A DNA stretch of 64,000 nucleotides from Ambrosia x helenae (taxonomy: Eukaryota; Streptophyta; Magnoliopsida; Asterales; Asteraceae). The DNA is taken from positions 1,860,001 to 1,924,000 of the forward strand of contig CM061231.1 in the NCBI GenBank assembly GCA_030844895.1, read 5' to 3'. The notes beneath the pieces were generated by a model. It was not told the DNA's origin. It did not search any database and saw only the letters and a list, made by a program, of their open reading frames with translations. The translations under genes and the position numbers were made by a program. The first letter of the stretch is position 1, and every line of letters starts with the position of its first letter. This document shows positions 22,184 through 34,442 of this stretch, piece by piece.

Positions 22184-23144
22184 GAGTTAATTCCACATTC
22201 CGTCCCTATGTAATTCGTACCAACTAACAGGTTTTGCACGAGTATAACACTTTGAGTCTCTAACTTCTGCCGGGCTAACACTTTACATCCCTTATTCTAA
22301 CATCATTAGTATTTATGTTAGCTTGTGAGTGAAATGACTATTATACCCCGCCATCCAACCCACCCACCCACCCACCACCACCACCACCTGCAACACCACC
22401 ACAATCTTCGTCGCCACCCTCCCTATCCTCACCATCTCCTCTCTCCTCCACCATCTCCTCTTCGATACCATTGATCGGTTTCTCTTCCTTTGATCCATTA
22501 ATCGTTAAAGATCTTCTTCAAAACCACCTGATGATGTTGTCATAGCTTTACCATTAAAATAAGCCATAAAAACCAAAAATAATAAAAATTGAAGATTTTG
22601 AGGGAAAATTTGTAGAAAATAAGCAGTGCCCAGATAGTAATTAAGCTTTAATTTGATTATTATTAAGATAGATTGAGTTTTTTTTATAAACTTCGATTTG
22701 ATTAATACTGATTTTTTTTTTATTATTGTAGAAAACAGAGCAAAAACAAAGCAGAAATTATGAAATATATGGAAGGAAACTGAAGATTAGAGACACAAAT
22801 TGAGAATAACCCACATGGTAAAAAAAAGATTGAATTTGATTATTACTTAAACAAATAAAAGTTTCTGAATGGATTTAGATCTAAATAGGGTGGATTAGAA
22901 GGGGGGGGGGGGCGTCGGTGGAGATGGTGGTGGTGTTGCAGGTGGTGGTGGGTGGGTTGGTTGTAGAAGAAGATAGAGGGGTATAATAGTCATTTCACGC
23001 ACAAACTAACAAAAAAACTAACGGACGTTAGAATGAGGGACGTAAAGTGTTAGCACAACAAAAGTCAGGGGCTCAGGGTGTTATACTCATGTTGAACTTG
23101 TTAGTTGGTGCAAACCGCAGGGACGAAAACTGCAATTAACTCGC
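22184..23144. mobile_element. Mutator-type MITE with long terminal repeats
   Basis: Terminal inverted repeats of about 120 bp (22184-22310 against 23010-23144) share GAGTTAATT, TCGTCCCT, GTATAACAC and GCTAACACTTTAC in order. The flanks TTATTTTA (22176-22183 and 23145-23152) are an exact 8-bp direct repeat, near the 9 bp typical of Mutator. The interior is CCACCACC-rich with a G12 run near 22903; no transposase is present. It lies about 190 bp upstream of the chaperonin ATG (21994), so it occupies that gene's promoter region. Confidence 0.75.
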
Positions 23145-23160
23145 TTATTTTATTTTATTA

Positions 23161-24057
23161 CTAGTTTATCGTTCGGGAGATTCCCGGGATAGACAAATCT
23201 AATATGAAATTACAAAATGCGTGTTCTGTAAAAAGAATAAGTTGTTTTTCAGAAAAAAAAAATTTTGTAAAGGATCAACACTCAATAACTCATAAAACAT
23301 ACTTCTAATTCTACGTATGCACATCTTACTCGAGTGAAGTAGCAATACAATTTTGTCACTTTATCAAAACATTCTAAAGTTGTGATGTGAACTTGGAAAA
23401 AAAATAATCAAATTGGTATTAAATAGTATGTCATGATGGTGATAGTGATGATGATAGGCAATTCTGATATGTGAAGTGACCATATGTGAAAAAATGACAT
23501 ACATGTTCAATCTTTATTATGGATATACAATCGATCATTTGGGTGATGCCAAGATAAATAAAAATGAACCCATTGTGTTTTTTTCCTGCATTAATAAAAA
23601 CCCACTAAAAATCGTTTTTTTTTTCGTTTTTTTGTATAGCACTACAATACTCGTTAGAAAGATAATAAAACACTTATTAATTTGGTGTGATTTGTTTTAT
23701 TTAAAAAATGTCATATAAAAGTTAGTAACGTTTAAAAATTATGGGGAAAGTGCATGTGCCTTACAAATGAGAGAGAGATTTTAAAAGGAAATCAAGAGGT
23801 GTCATACCCCGATAGCGCACAATGGAAAGCAAGTCATGAGGTAAAGGAAGTTGTTATCACAATTGTTAACCAATCACACAATAATTACGTGTGTGGACAT
23901 CTTGCAACCATCCTCTAGTCAAACATATTTAGTTTCCAAAGTATTTAAGAGTTAAAAACATGTTCAACCAAGATGAAGCGTATCAAAACAAACATAGTTT
24001 TACAAAACATAAAGGCATAGCCTCAAAAGTTTAGCACAACACCATGGTGTGGGCCAA
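23161..24057. other. Helitron-type terminus, otherwise no gene
   Basis: On the minus strand a hairpin (CGGGA-ATC-TCCCG) is followed after about 10 bases by CTAG|T at 23164-23161, the layout of a Helitron 3' end. The partner 5' end was not found. The rest to 24057 is AT-rich without a recognised gene. Confidence 0.35.
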
Positions 24058-24137
24058 CTTGTTGCTACAACAAATAATGGTTCGGAGAGAGTGTGAACGT
24101 TCCATTCAAGTTCGTCAGGTTTCTGATCTCATCTGCT
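24058..24137. repeat. 80-bp dispersed repeat (copy 1)
   Basis: GTTGCTACAACAAATAATGG through TCTGATCTCATCTGC matches 34272-34352 with few differences. On the plus strand it reads openly as LLQQIMVRRECERS and more, so it may derive from an exon, but I do not recognise the protein. Confidence 0.7.
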
Positions 24138-24772
24138 TGAAAGCTTAAACCTGCGGCATGAAAAAAACTCGTTAAAAAGGGTACAGAGACCGGGTCTCTG
24201 AACCAACCTCCGACGTACTACATCAATAAAGTATCCTATATAAATATAAAAGTAAGTAAATGGATGATAAGTATAGAGATATGTATATGTATAAATATGA
24301 GATGTAGAGAGTATTATGTAAGGAGGGAGTGACACTGCTATAGGACCCGTGTAGTTGTGAGAACCAACATGGTTATGAGATGCTAGCGTGGCACTACAAA
24401 AACTCGTATGCTCAGAGGTTTTAAGGTTTCAGTGCAGCTGAGAGTTTCAGTGGAGAGAGAGAGGTCTATTATGAGGGAAGACTAATCTGATTTGGAAAAA
24501 AGAGTTTACCCTTCTATTTATAGAGGGAGTGGGTCAAAACCCTAATGGGATTGGTTGTTTGCGCCTAAGCTTGACCCAATATATTAACTAATGACTTTGG
24601 TTATTTAGGCTTGACCCAATGCTCACCCTACATCATCAACTAGTGATGACATAGCCACTGCCACAACCAATTTCCATACCAATTGTTGGGTTATACCTAA
24701 ATCTACACCACTTGAACCCTCACCACTTGGACTTGATAGTTAATACCATTGTTGGGTGGTGGTCTACAAGAC
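24138..24772 (-). promoter_or_regulatory. TATA-containing promoter-like segment
   Basis: Read on the minus strand, CCCTCTATAAATAGAAGGG near 24515-24535 is a strong TATA element. A CT-rich leader follows (about 24445-24465), and downstream there is an acceptor-like GCCGCAG near 24155 that joins the 80-bp repeat. It could be the start of a lost gene or an LTR fragment. The direct evidence is only the TATA box and composition. Confidence 0.3.
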
Positions 24773-24775
24773 TAA

Positions 24776-25054
24776 GACTGCAGGGAGTGGAGGGGCGGGA
24801 AAGAGGGGGTGAAGCACCATGTGACACTTGTGGGACCCATGTGGGGAGGGGGGGGGGGGGTTGTGGAGAGTGAAAGGGGGGGGGGGGGAAGAGAATAATA
24901 TTATATTGTGTTAAAGTTAAAATAAATATATAAAATCAGCCAATCAGAAATCGCCACCTCACATCCACTCTTCCCTCCCCGCCTACTCCCGCCGCCTCCT
25001 TCCCGCCTCCACCTCAGCCATCCCGCCCTCCTTCCAGCCCCACTCCCTCCCGTC
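24776..25054. mobile_element. PIF/Harbinger-type MITE, G-rich
   Basis: Ends GACTGCAGGGAGTGG and CCACTCCCTCCCGTC are inverted repeats flanked by TAA on both sides (24773-24775, 25055-25057), the TWA duplication of PIF/Harbinger. The interior holds G13 and G12 runs near 24850 and 24880. Confidence 0.7.
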
Positions 25055-25057
25055 TAA

Positions 25058-25611
25058 AAGTTTGGTCAGGGTAACCAGCAGTGTATCAACTATGGCAAAT
25101 GAGTCATCACATGGTGCATATACATATACTCCCAAGATCTGAACTATCAAAGTATCAAGTCAGATTTGTGTAATTCTTGGAGGCTCCTTTATATATATAA
25201 AAAACTAATAATAATAATAAAAAATAAATCTGAAGTAGCTAAGAAAAAAACAGTTAAAACAACTATATTCCATAGAAAATTTGTGCCAGAAAGCAAACCA
25301 CCTTGCAATATAAACAGTCTCGCTCTATTCAATGATTTACAAGTTACAATGCTCGAATCTTACAATTATGACCTTAACCTAACTTTTCTAGCAAAGCAGA
25401 AGAACTTAGGTAAAGCTCAAACTAGGATCCGATAAAAAATATTCATGATGACAATAAACCTAAATCCATTGTCACAAGACATGAACAATTCTAAATTATC
25501 TGAAACAAAGTAATTAAATCGAATGCTTCTCGTGTTAAATGACTCAAATCCCTAGCACAATGTATGCCACCAAGGACTTACCAAAAATATCATTAAACAA
25601 TGTAAGAGCTA
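25058..25611. other. intergenic, diverged duplicate of 31.9-kb region
   Basis: The text around 25443-25600 (ATGATGACAATAAACCTAAA and following) is a diverged duplicate of 31921-32105. No coding potential is recognised. Confidence 0.5.
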
Positions 25612-25614
25612 TAA

Positions 25615-25949
25615 GACTATGGGGTGTGGTTCCCCTTCCCCTTCTTTCCCTCCACATCAGCGCCACATCATCTTCCCCTTCCCCTTCTCCTCCCCCTTCT
25701 AGGGGAAATGGTTCCCCCTTCTTCCCCCTTCCCCTTTCCTTTTTATAATAATTTTTCATACATAAAAAGACAAAAAAAAATATATATATATATAATATTA
25801 GTTTTCTTGGATTTTGGATCGGGGAAGACGGGAGAAATGTCCCGAGCACACCGAAGGGAGAAGGGGGGGGGGGGGGGGGCGGTGTTCCCCTTGGGGAAAG
25901 AAGCCACGTCACTCTTCCTGATCCCTTTCCCCACCCACACCCCACAGTC
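25615..25949. mobile_element. PIF/Harbinger-type MITE
   Basis: Ends GACTATGGGGTGTGG and CCCACACCCCACAGTC are inverted repeats with TAA duplications (25612-25614, 25950-25952). It contains a G18 run near 25863-25880. Only 5 bases separate its TAA from the next related element. Confidence 0.75.
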
Positions 25950-25957
25950 TAAGATAA

Positions 25958-26890
25958 GACTATGGGGTATGGTCCCCTTCAATTTTGCTTTCCCCTTCTC
26001 CACCTCATCGCCACGTCATCTTCCCCTTCTCCTCCCCTTTTTAGGGGAAATGGTTCCCCTTCCCCCTTCCTTTTTTTTATATTTTTATTTTTCAATTATT
26101 TTATAGATTCTATTTTTCATTAATATTTTTCCATTAAAATTAAAAAACAAATTACATAGAAATTAAAAAAAAAACCGAAAATTACTTAAAAATTAAAAAA
26201 AAAACAACCGAAAATTACATAGAAATAAAAAAAAAATACAAACACTACAAAGTAAAAAAATACAAACTACTCGTTATCTTCGACACGGAAATTGTTCCAA
26301 ATATGGTCGATTAAATCCGTGCAAAGGTTGCCATGCACCGTACTATCATGTAGTGCCCACGTGTTCGATTGTTGTTGTCCTTCGTCAACCGGCTCGATAT
26401 TCTCTTCAACATCATTCGGGTCATACTCGCATATGGCGCGGCCTTCATCTTCGATTATCATGTTGTGTAGTATCGTGCAAGCGTACATAATATATCTCAT
26501 GTTTTCCGGATGCCATGCACGTACATAAAAATTGTGTAAAGTTTATAAAAAGTTGAGTGTAAAGTTGTGTGGAATAGGATAGAATGGGTTGTATTGTGAA
26601 GTTTGAAAGGTTAATATATATATATATATTTATATAAAAAAATATATATTTATATAAAAAAACGTTTTTTTTTTTTTTTTTTTTTTAAACGGTCAAAAAA
26701 GGGGGCCCCCCAACGGCTACATTTTTCAAACGGTCAAAACTTGCCTCGATAAGTGGGTCGGGGAGGACGGGACAATTATCCCGAGCATGCCGAAGTACAA
26801 ACGGGGGGGGGGGGGGGGGGCGGTGTTCCCGATCGGGAAAGGGTCCACGTCACCTATCCCGACCCCTCTCCCGAGCCACACCCCAAAGTC
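25958..26890 (-). mobile_element. deleted PIF/Harbinger transposon
   Basis: Ends GACTATGGGGTATGG and CCACACCCCAAAGTC are inverted repeats flanked by TAA (25955-25957, 26891-26893). It keeps the C-terminal piece of a Harbinger transposase on the minus strand, so this 933-bp copy is an internal deletion of a full element. A G20 run lies near 26802-26820. Confidence 0.75.
26267..26500 (-). pseudogene. Harbinger transposase, C-terminal fragment
   Basis: The 77-aa frame has the C-terminal hallmark of plant PIF/Harbinger nucleases (YIMYACTILHNMIIEDEG, then an acidic ENIEPVDEG tail). Full-length proteins are about 400 aa and carry the DDE residues, which are absent here. It sits inside the TAA-flanked element 25958-26890. 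The same motif ends the pseudogene at 32973-34287 (ACIIMHNMILEDEG). Confidence 0.8.
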
Positions 26891-27021
26891 TAAGCAGAAA
26901 AATGTCAAACAACTGTACTTTCCCATGAACTGGAAACTGAAAGCGTGGCGTATAAATATTAAAAAACTTTGACGAATGATGAAGCCGCACGTGGGAGTAT
27001 TTGATTTCACCATTATGAGAA

Positions 27022-27055
27022 CTAGCATTTTTACCGCGCGCGTTGCGGCGCGCTG
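27022..27055 (-). other. Helitron 3' terminus
   Basis: Read on the minus strand, GCGCGCCGCAACGCGCGCGG can form a GC hairpin and is followed by about 8 bases and CTAG|T. The same arrangement with shared text (ACTAG-N2-TTWTTACCG on plus) occurs at 62923. The matching 5' end of this element was not found with confidence. Confidence 0.45.
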
Positions 27056-27164
27056 AATTGCAAGAAACAATAATGTGCTCGGAAATTTACAACAAAGGTC
27101 ATGTGTCTTGCTTCTCTTCATCTTCAGTTGTTGCTTTATTGATGTCCATAGATGCAACTTTCAA

Positions 27165-30100
27165 CTAACCGACGAAAAGTGTTGGCAGATCACTTTGGTT
27201 AGGTAGAAGCTGGTCGAGCTTTCTTTCGTGTGCTTGGTTCGGGTTCTGTTGATAAATGACCGATTTGCGCAAACATGAAAAACCATTATTATATCCTTTC
27301 AAAAAACATACCGACTAACTACGAAGCATATTGCTAAAGTAACTTATAATGAGTTTTCTTGTAATCTCCTAACATCTATTAAGCAATTAAGCAGAAGAAA
27401 AGAAAAAGAATTTTACCTGTAACGATCCCAAAAGCAACAGGAAAACCAAATGAAACAAAAGATACACGCCTGCAAGACCAAAAAAAAAAATCTAAAAGTA
27501 TGAAAAGCAAACATGCCATCTAAAAAACACTTGGAATCAAGCAAAAGATGAAACCATATGCAAAAGAGTGTTGGAACCCATTATTCATATAATGGATTTC
27601 AATATTTCATATATGTTTATGTTGCTACACCTGTCACCAGTTTCATATAGTTATAAAAAAGTCCATATTTTGATAGAACATCTAAAAGGGTACAACCAAA
27701 ACATGTAACACTAAATTAAAAGTATTCATCGCTTACAAAATGTGAATCACTATAACAGTAAGATGGTAAAAAACTGACGGCTCACCTACAAGATCTAGCT
27801 TCTTGTTGCCATAATGAACTGGATCATCTTCATTCCTCATCCCTCAATAGAGTGCGGATAACAAAAGACGTGGTTAGCATATCTGTATGTTAGCAAAAAA
27901 TGTTACTCCCACATAACAAATTCATATATTTGAAAGTTATTAAAAAAACCACAGAACACGTAAAGCAAAAAATTAATAAAACAAATAACATTTGCTTTAC
28001 CCAAAGTAAGTAGTATACCTATTTCGTTTAACAAAATTGTCCAACTGGGAGGATCCATTTCTTTCGAAGGAATATCACGTGTGTACCTGTGAAACAAAAA
28101 GTAATAGAAATACAAAAAGATACAATAATGACATATGGCTCATTACCTAAGGCTTTATATAAACAAATGCAATACCTTATTCTCTTTTCTTTAGTGACTG
28201 CACCTCTAATCGCAAGCACATTTAGATCGTATATACTCCTTTACTCCATGTCAAGTATATAACAATCAATCTGCAGCAATAAGCTAAAGCTTCATGTTGA
28301 GTTCATAATTCACATTAACTAAAAAAAAGCTATATGGGTGGGTCAGCGAGTTGGGTAATTAGGATTGTTGAACTCATTTTCCTTGATTCAAACATGAATA
28401 AGAATTCTCATGAGCAAAGGTAACGTGCAATGTAAAACATTTTTCCCATTAACTAAACATGAAGCGTAGCAGTATTCATTAAGAAGATGCATACCAATGA
28501 GGCAAGTACTGCTACGTAGTCAGTCGTTGAAGAAGGGAAAAAGTAATTCTAGTAGTTCCGATCAGAAAGATTTTGTAACAATTTCTATATAAGTTTGGTT
28601 ACGAACGAAAGTGTGTGCAAGGTTTATAGTTCAAATCAGAAACCTAAATAAAAAAACCAATCTGTAAAGAAGCGCGAGGAGTATATAATACTAACCTGCA
28701 TCATTGACATATGAAAAGCCCCACTTCAGGCCAAACATAAGTAAACACCACATAAACCTAAAACCAACCAGAGCTGCGCAAATTTAGTTGAAATAAAATA
28801 TCAGGTGCATAACTTCAACTTAAACTGAATGCAACAACACTAAAGCACCAAAGGCTAACTACAAAACCACTGTCTTTAATTCAAAAAAATTAACACTAAT
28901 ATAAAACGTAAATTATGTCTATTATAGATGTATTTTAGCTTTCTACATATGTAAATTGTACATAGATTTGTGTATTTGCAAAGCAAATAATCTCACAAAA
29001 TCATACAATTTGCTAATGATAAAGTTGACTGCCATGACAGAAGTAAGTAAAAGACTATGTAAATTAGTACATAAAGTTGTTGTAACTAAATTTGGTATAC
29101 TGTATATCTCAACAATCAAATGCACTAATTGTTACCCATATATCATGCTCTTAAAATTTTCATGTCATACAGCCTAAACTTTAAATATATTTCAACCACT
29201 AACCAGAGTTAATTTTATTGAACACTTTGAATTTGAAATGTGTAAATTCTCATTTGGTAACAACTACCAAAAAATGTTTCGTAACCTATACCAGCAAAAC
29301 GAAAAGAAATTCAGGAGGGGGACTGAGTTAACTGTATTACATGACGCGCAACAAACATTAGGAGCTTCTACAACCACTGCATGCTATTTGACTCTGCATA
29401 TTGTTCTCAACTGCAAATTTAAAGTAAAAACTAAATTTCTCAAAATCCAAACAATATTGTTGTCCGATTGAGACGATTCGAGGGAAAAAATAGAGAAATT
29501 ATGATCGTATCAAGGGGTTACCTGAACAAAAACGACAGATCTTGCAGCCGAATTGTTGGTCAATTTGGTGGTTGGTTGTGTCACCGACACCGTGGCTGTA
29601 GCCTCAGCCACCACTGAAGCCGCCTTAGCTAACAAAATCAAGAACCCATATTAAAAAAATGAAGCACAGAAAGCAACAACGAAACACATGAGCATACAAC
29701 AAAAACAAATAACTATTTAAACAAATAAAGATAACAAAGCCTCCATCAAACCACTTTTAATTCCTAAATTAGAACCAATGGAGGCAACCCATGATGTGAT
29801 TATCCACTAACCTCATGAAACCTGATGGTATAGGTAGAACCAAACAATCAACATCCATCTATTCCTTGGCCAAAATCAACCATGCAACCATAGATCTAGT
29901 CTCAGTCGTTGATTCAACTTTGAAAAATCAAGTGTAGAGGATGAGTTTTTACCTTAGATGTCGGAAAATCTGTTGCCTAGCCGTTTGTTACCGCCGATGA
30001 TAGACTGCAACTGCCATTGTTGTTGACAATCGGAACACATGCATACCGATCACATGAACAATCAGGAACATTGAATCAGAACAAGAAAGAGATTGTACCT

Positions 30101-30660
30101 CAAGCTTCGTTTCATCTAATTACCCAGATGCCATAATCTTCCTGAGAAATTTCGAAAAAATTATAAGAACATACATTAAAAAACATTTGGGAATCAAAAC
30201 GACAAAAGGTCAAGAAGTTGGAAATTAACCCATTCAAAAATTAAAAACACCCATTCATCGGAGTACCGATTCCGATTAAACCTCATCTCTGTGGCCCCTG
30301 GAAAACCCCTAGAAACTCAGCAAACAAACAAAGTTTGACACCAAATAAGTAAAATAAATTACCGCAAAACGGTCGATGGCGACAACATGTGAACCGGCAG
30401 CAACGGTGACATGGCGGTAACCGTAACACCCAGAGACCAAACCACCCCTTGGCAATTCGCAACCAAGTGACCATCGGATGTCAGTCTGTTGACAGGTTAC
30501 GGTGTGGGTGTGTGTGCGAGTGTGTGAGATAGAGAACTCAGAGAAAGAGAGAGAGAGATGTGGATGGCTTTTGACTGTCTTTGCACCATTATTCTGGATT
30601 GGGAAAAGGGAAAGAAAAAGACACGTGTGCGATGCATTGCTGGGAGTGCTTGGGACTTTT
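27165..30660 (-). pseudogene. exon-like islands, unrecognised gene
   Basis: On the minus strand a CT-rich leader near 30480-30560 is followed by a series of open segments with good splice borders. They lie near 30250-30303, 29522-29625 (KAASVVAEATATVSVTQP, then CAG|GTAACC), 28700-28757, 28020-28086 (TRDIPSKEMDPPSWTILL), 27788-27840 (RNEDDPVHYGNKKLDLV), 27417-27469 and 27165-27245 (NPNQAHERKLDQLLPNQ to a stop). I do not recognise the protein, and several segments have stops in all frames (30105-30145), so I could not join them into one frame. It could be a host gene I cannot assemble, or fragments carried by a Helitron whose 3' end is at 27022. Confidence 0.35.
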
Positions 30661-32972
30661 ACTTTTACCACATTTTAGTTTTACCTTTTGACTGTATCTA
30701 CTATTCATGTTCAGTTTTCAATTATATATAGTAAATAGTGTATGTAACTTCATAAGCTGCCAATCCGTGTTTGAAGGCTATGTATAACAGTTTATATGCT
30801 TCTTGAACTCTTCTTTTTGAGTAGTGTAAGTTCCTTGTCCAACATTGCACTTAAAAAGTAAAGAAATCCTGAAATTTTATTAGTTTTACAGCAAGAGGTG
30901 ATGAAAATCTTAAAACCAGTTTCACACATTTAGTCAACCAACTTTCGTGCAGGATGAATCACACTCATAGATAACACATATGTGGAAAAACACTTTTTGA
31001 TTACACAAAACTTATTTTATTTTTTACTAAGTTAACTTCTTGTTTCAGGAAATAAGACATTTTCTAAAATAACAGTGGCAGCATAGTATTAACACCTGTA
31101 TATAAATATAAAAAAAAGGGTGTATGATGAGAGCACAGAACAAGAAAATTAGAGACAACAAAAATAAGAGAGGGCAATTCGACCCGTTTATCAACTTATT
31201 AACCGGTTAATATGGGTTGTGTATTATCTCCAAGAGGTCAAATATTAATTGGAAATTAGCTTAAAAAATAGGTCAAATGGGTTGAAAGTCACCAAAAGTG
31301 TACCAGAAGTCTAGAACTATCACTAACCGGTGTAACCACAAAAGTTCACGGTAAAACCTAGTATAGAACTAGTCATTAATTAAAATTAGAAGCTAATATA
31401 CAAAATTTATCTATTAACATGAATAGTGAACATCACCTATCCCTCAGATGCAACAATTTATGGAAAATTCACAGATAAAATGAAACTTTAAGTTAATAGA
31501 CAAGCATACAATCAACTTTTTGAGAAGGTGCACACTATGAGAACTTAAAAGAAATCAACCACCAGCTCAGAAAGAACCTTATAGAACTTTTCATCAATCT
31601 ACTACCAAACGCGAGTGTGGCAGCTGTAAGTCCGGCCTTTTTTTCATCATTGCCAGTTAGTTATTTATCATTTAATTTGAAGAAATGACAACGAATGTCG
31701 ATAGAAAAACGCGTCACTAACTGAAACAAAAAGAAACCGACCTGAATAGCATATGCACAAGTGCCTATCCTATACTTAGATATGCCGATGTCAGTGATAA
31801 CACAGCAATGGTTTCTACTACAGAAATAAACTTTTAACTGACAATACACCCTATTTGCGGCTGAATTCAACGACCATAGTTTTATTCATCAATTCCTAAT
31901 ATTTTACAATTGAGACTACTCATGATGACGATAAACCTAAATCCAACTAGTGCCCAAATCAATTCTTAGTGTTCTAAATTATTCCAAACAAAGCAATTGA
32001 CCCAAAGGCTTAAGGCGTACAATCCCTACCACACAAAAAAATAACTCAACTGAACTTACACCACCAACAAAAATTAGTCAAAACTATCATTAAATGATGT
32101 TATAGAGGTTAAAGAAAACATAAAAATACCTAACAAAGCATACAATTTCTCATGAAGCGCATAAATATTAAAAAGATTTCAAAGACTATAAAGCCACATC
32201 ATCTAGAAGTTAATTTTAACTATGTTTTCATGTCATCAGACATTTCTAAGACTTCCTTAACTATCCATATAGCACACACACACACACACAAAACTTTTAA
32301 TTTTATTTTAGGTTTTCATGAACAAAGAAGTATAACAGTGGCAACCCGGCTACAAATGCAATCTATTTTAAAAAAACACACACACACACACATCAATTAC
32401 TAGCTCAGAAAGAACCTTATAGAACTTTTACATCAATCTACTACCAAACACAAGTGTGGCAGCTGTAAAAAAATAACAGCCAAAATGGATGGAAAATCTG
32501 GTCACTAACTGAATAAAAAAGGAATGATATGAGTACATATACGCACTATTGCATATACTCTGTTTGAATGCAGATCTCGGTGAAAGTTAATTTTTCGATT
32601 GAGTGAAAATGTACAATAAAAAGAAGCGTGTAATCGATAATGCTCTCTATTTGCGGCTGCGTTTGCATAACCCTACTTTTATTCTTCAACCCCTTGTTAG
32701 GGTTACTTTTTAACTTTTTACGTGGGTTAATCGTGGTAAGGACACTGGTAGTGGGCGCTGTAACTTTTCCATAGCATCGGGCACACCGCCCCCAGTCGCT
32801 ATATGAGCGTTTGGGTTTGAAGCTCCACGGAGATAATGAGAGTTTTGTCTCTTGGGGTTGTGATTGAGCCGTTGGGATTAGACCGTTTCAAACGGTCATT
32901 TTTATAAATAAAAAAAACTATTATATATATGTATCACAAATCATTTAATTATTACACAAACAAATCACCACA
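30661..32972. other. intergenic with duplicated blocks
   Basis: AT-rich. The text CTCAGAAAGAACCTTATAGA through GTGTGGCAGCTGTAA occurs at 31564-31628 and again at 32403-32467, and the following 200 bases are diverged copies of each other. (CA)n tracts lie at 32272-32289 and 32374-32391. From about 32720 the sequence resembles the 5' untranslated part of the Harbinger element that follows. No gene is recognised. Confidence 0.5.
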
Positions 32973-34287
32973 ATGTCGTCTCCTCCATCCGAAGACTCGT
33001 TTACCAATCTTTATCAAAGGTTTTTTCATGACGACGGCGCGGAAGAGAAAGAAGTGGTTACGAATGTGGTTACGCTAGAAATGAGCGCCATGCAACATGT
33101 AAATAACCCTCCCCCATGAGAGAGATTGACTAGGGAATATATACAGCAAGACCGTGTATCCGCCAATAAGCGTTTAATGAATGATTATTTCAATCCTTCG
33201 GCGGTTTACAGCCCTAATATGTTTAGGCGACGATTTTGAAAGAGTAAAGGTTATTTTTGCGCATTACCGAAGATTTAGAGTCAATCTATGACTACTTTAA
33301 GCAAAAACCCGACGGTAGAGGGTGTTTAGAATTCACCCCAATTCAAAAGGTCAATTCCACGTTACGTATACTCGCCTACGGGAACACATACGATATCAAT
33401 GACAAGTATTTGAATATGGCGGAGAAAACCACACGCGATACCAGCTTGGAATATTTCGCCTACGATATATTTACAATTATATATATATATATATTTTTAA
33501 AATTTTTTTAGGTATATATATTTTTATATATATTTTTAGGTATATATTTTTAGTATTTTTTAGGTATATGCCAATTATATGGAAAACGATACTTGAGAAA
33601 CCCGACATGGAACGACCTTCAACAACTATATGAAGTGAATTTACAAAAACATGGCATACACGACATGATTGGTAGTATAGACTGTCGTCAATGGCGATGG
33701 TTTAGTTGTCCATCCACATGGCGATGTCAACATACACGCAATGACCAAAAGGGACCAACATTGGTTTTACAAGCCGTTGCCTCACAAGACCTTTGGGTTT
33801 GGTCGGTCTTCTTTGGTCTCGCCGGGTGTATGAACGACATAAATACTTTTCAATTTTCGTCATTGCTAGAGTTTTACATTGGCGGAACAATACAGAAAGC
33901 TGGGTTTTATGCAAATAATAATTACTACGAGCATGGATACTACTTGTCGGATGATATATATCCGGAGTATTCAATGCTCGTCAAAACGTTTTCTCAAACA
34001 TTCGATCAAAAAAGACAATATTTTAGGAGACTTCATGAGTCCGCAAGAAAGGACATCGAGATGTGTTTTGGGGTTCTTCAACAACGATAGTATTTTGTTA
34101 GAAATCCTTGTCGTGTGTGGGAAAAAGAAAGAATTAGAATGGTGATGTATGCTTGTATCATAATGCATAATATGATACTTGAAGACGAAGGAAAAGCAAT
34201 ATACCAAAACTATTTTTTGGAAGATGTTGTTCAAGGGACGCAGGCGACAATGGAGCAGAGAATACAAAACAATACCATGTTGCTATA
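32973..34287 (+). pseudogene. PIF/Harbinger transposase, broken
   Basis: A DDE nuclease of plant PIF/Harbinger transposons. The N-terminal part starts at 32973 (MSSPPSEDSFTNLYQRFF). In-frame TGA codons occur near 33118 and 33238, a frame change lies near 33255, and a TA-rich insertion sits at about 33472-33575. Downstream parts are ITEDLESIYDYFKQKPDGRG, a DMIGSIDCRQWRW segment (first Asp), GCMNDINTF (second Asp), KDIEMCFGVLQQR (third acidic residue), and after a stop at 34087 the C-terminal ACIIMHNMILEDEG. All conserved blocks are present in order, so this is a once complete element, now inactive. Confidence 0.85.
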
Positions 34288-34442
34288 ACAAATAATGGTT
34301 CGGAGAGAGTGTGAATGTTCCATCCAAGTTCGCCAGGCTTCTGACCTCATCTGCGTGTTGTAGCTTTCAAGCAGATGAGGTCAGAAGCCTAGGCGCGCGC
34401 CTCACAGGGCGCAGTGCACTTGGTGCGCCTCGAGCCTAGGCG
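34272..34442. repeat. 80-bp repeat copy 2 with 20-bp hairpin
   Basis: 34272-34352 duplicates 24058-24137. Its end (AGGCTTCTGACCTCATCTGC, about 34334-34353) is followed after about 16 bases by its exact reverse complement (GCAGATGAGGTCAGAAGCCT, to about 34390). GCGCCTCGAGCCTAGGCGC repeats begin right after it. Confidence 0.7.

Noticed and set aside
25544..26106. Proline-rich frames on both strands
   Set aside because: Produced by CCCCTTCC-type low complexity of the Harbinger MITEs.
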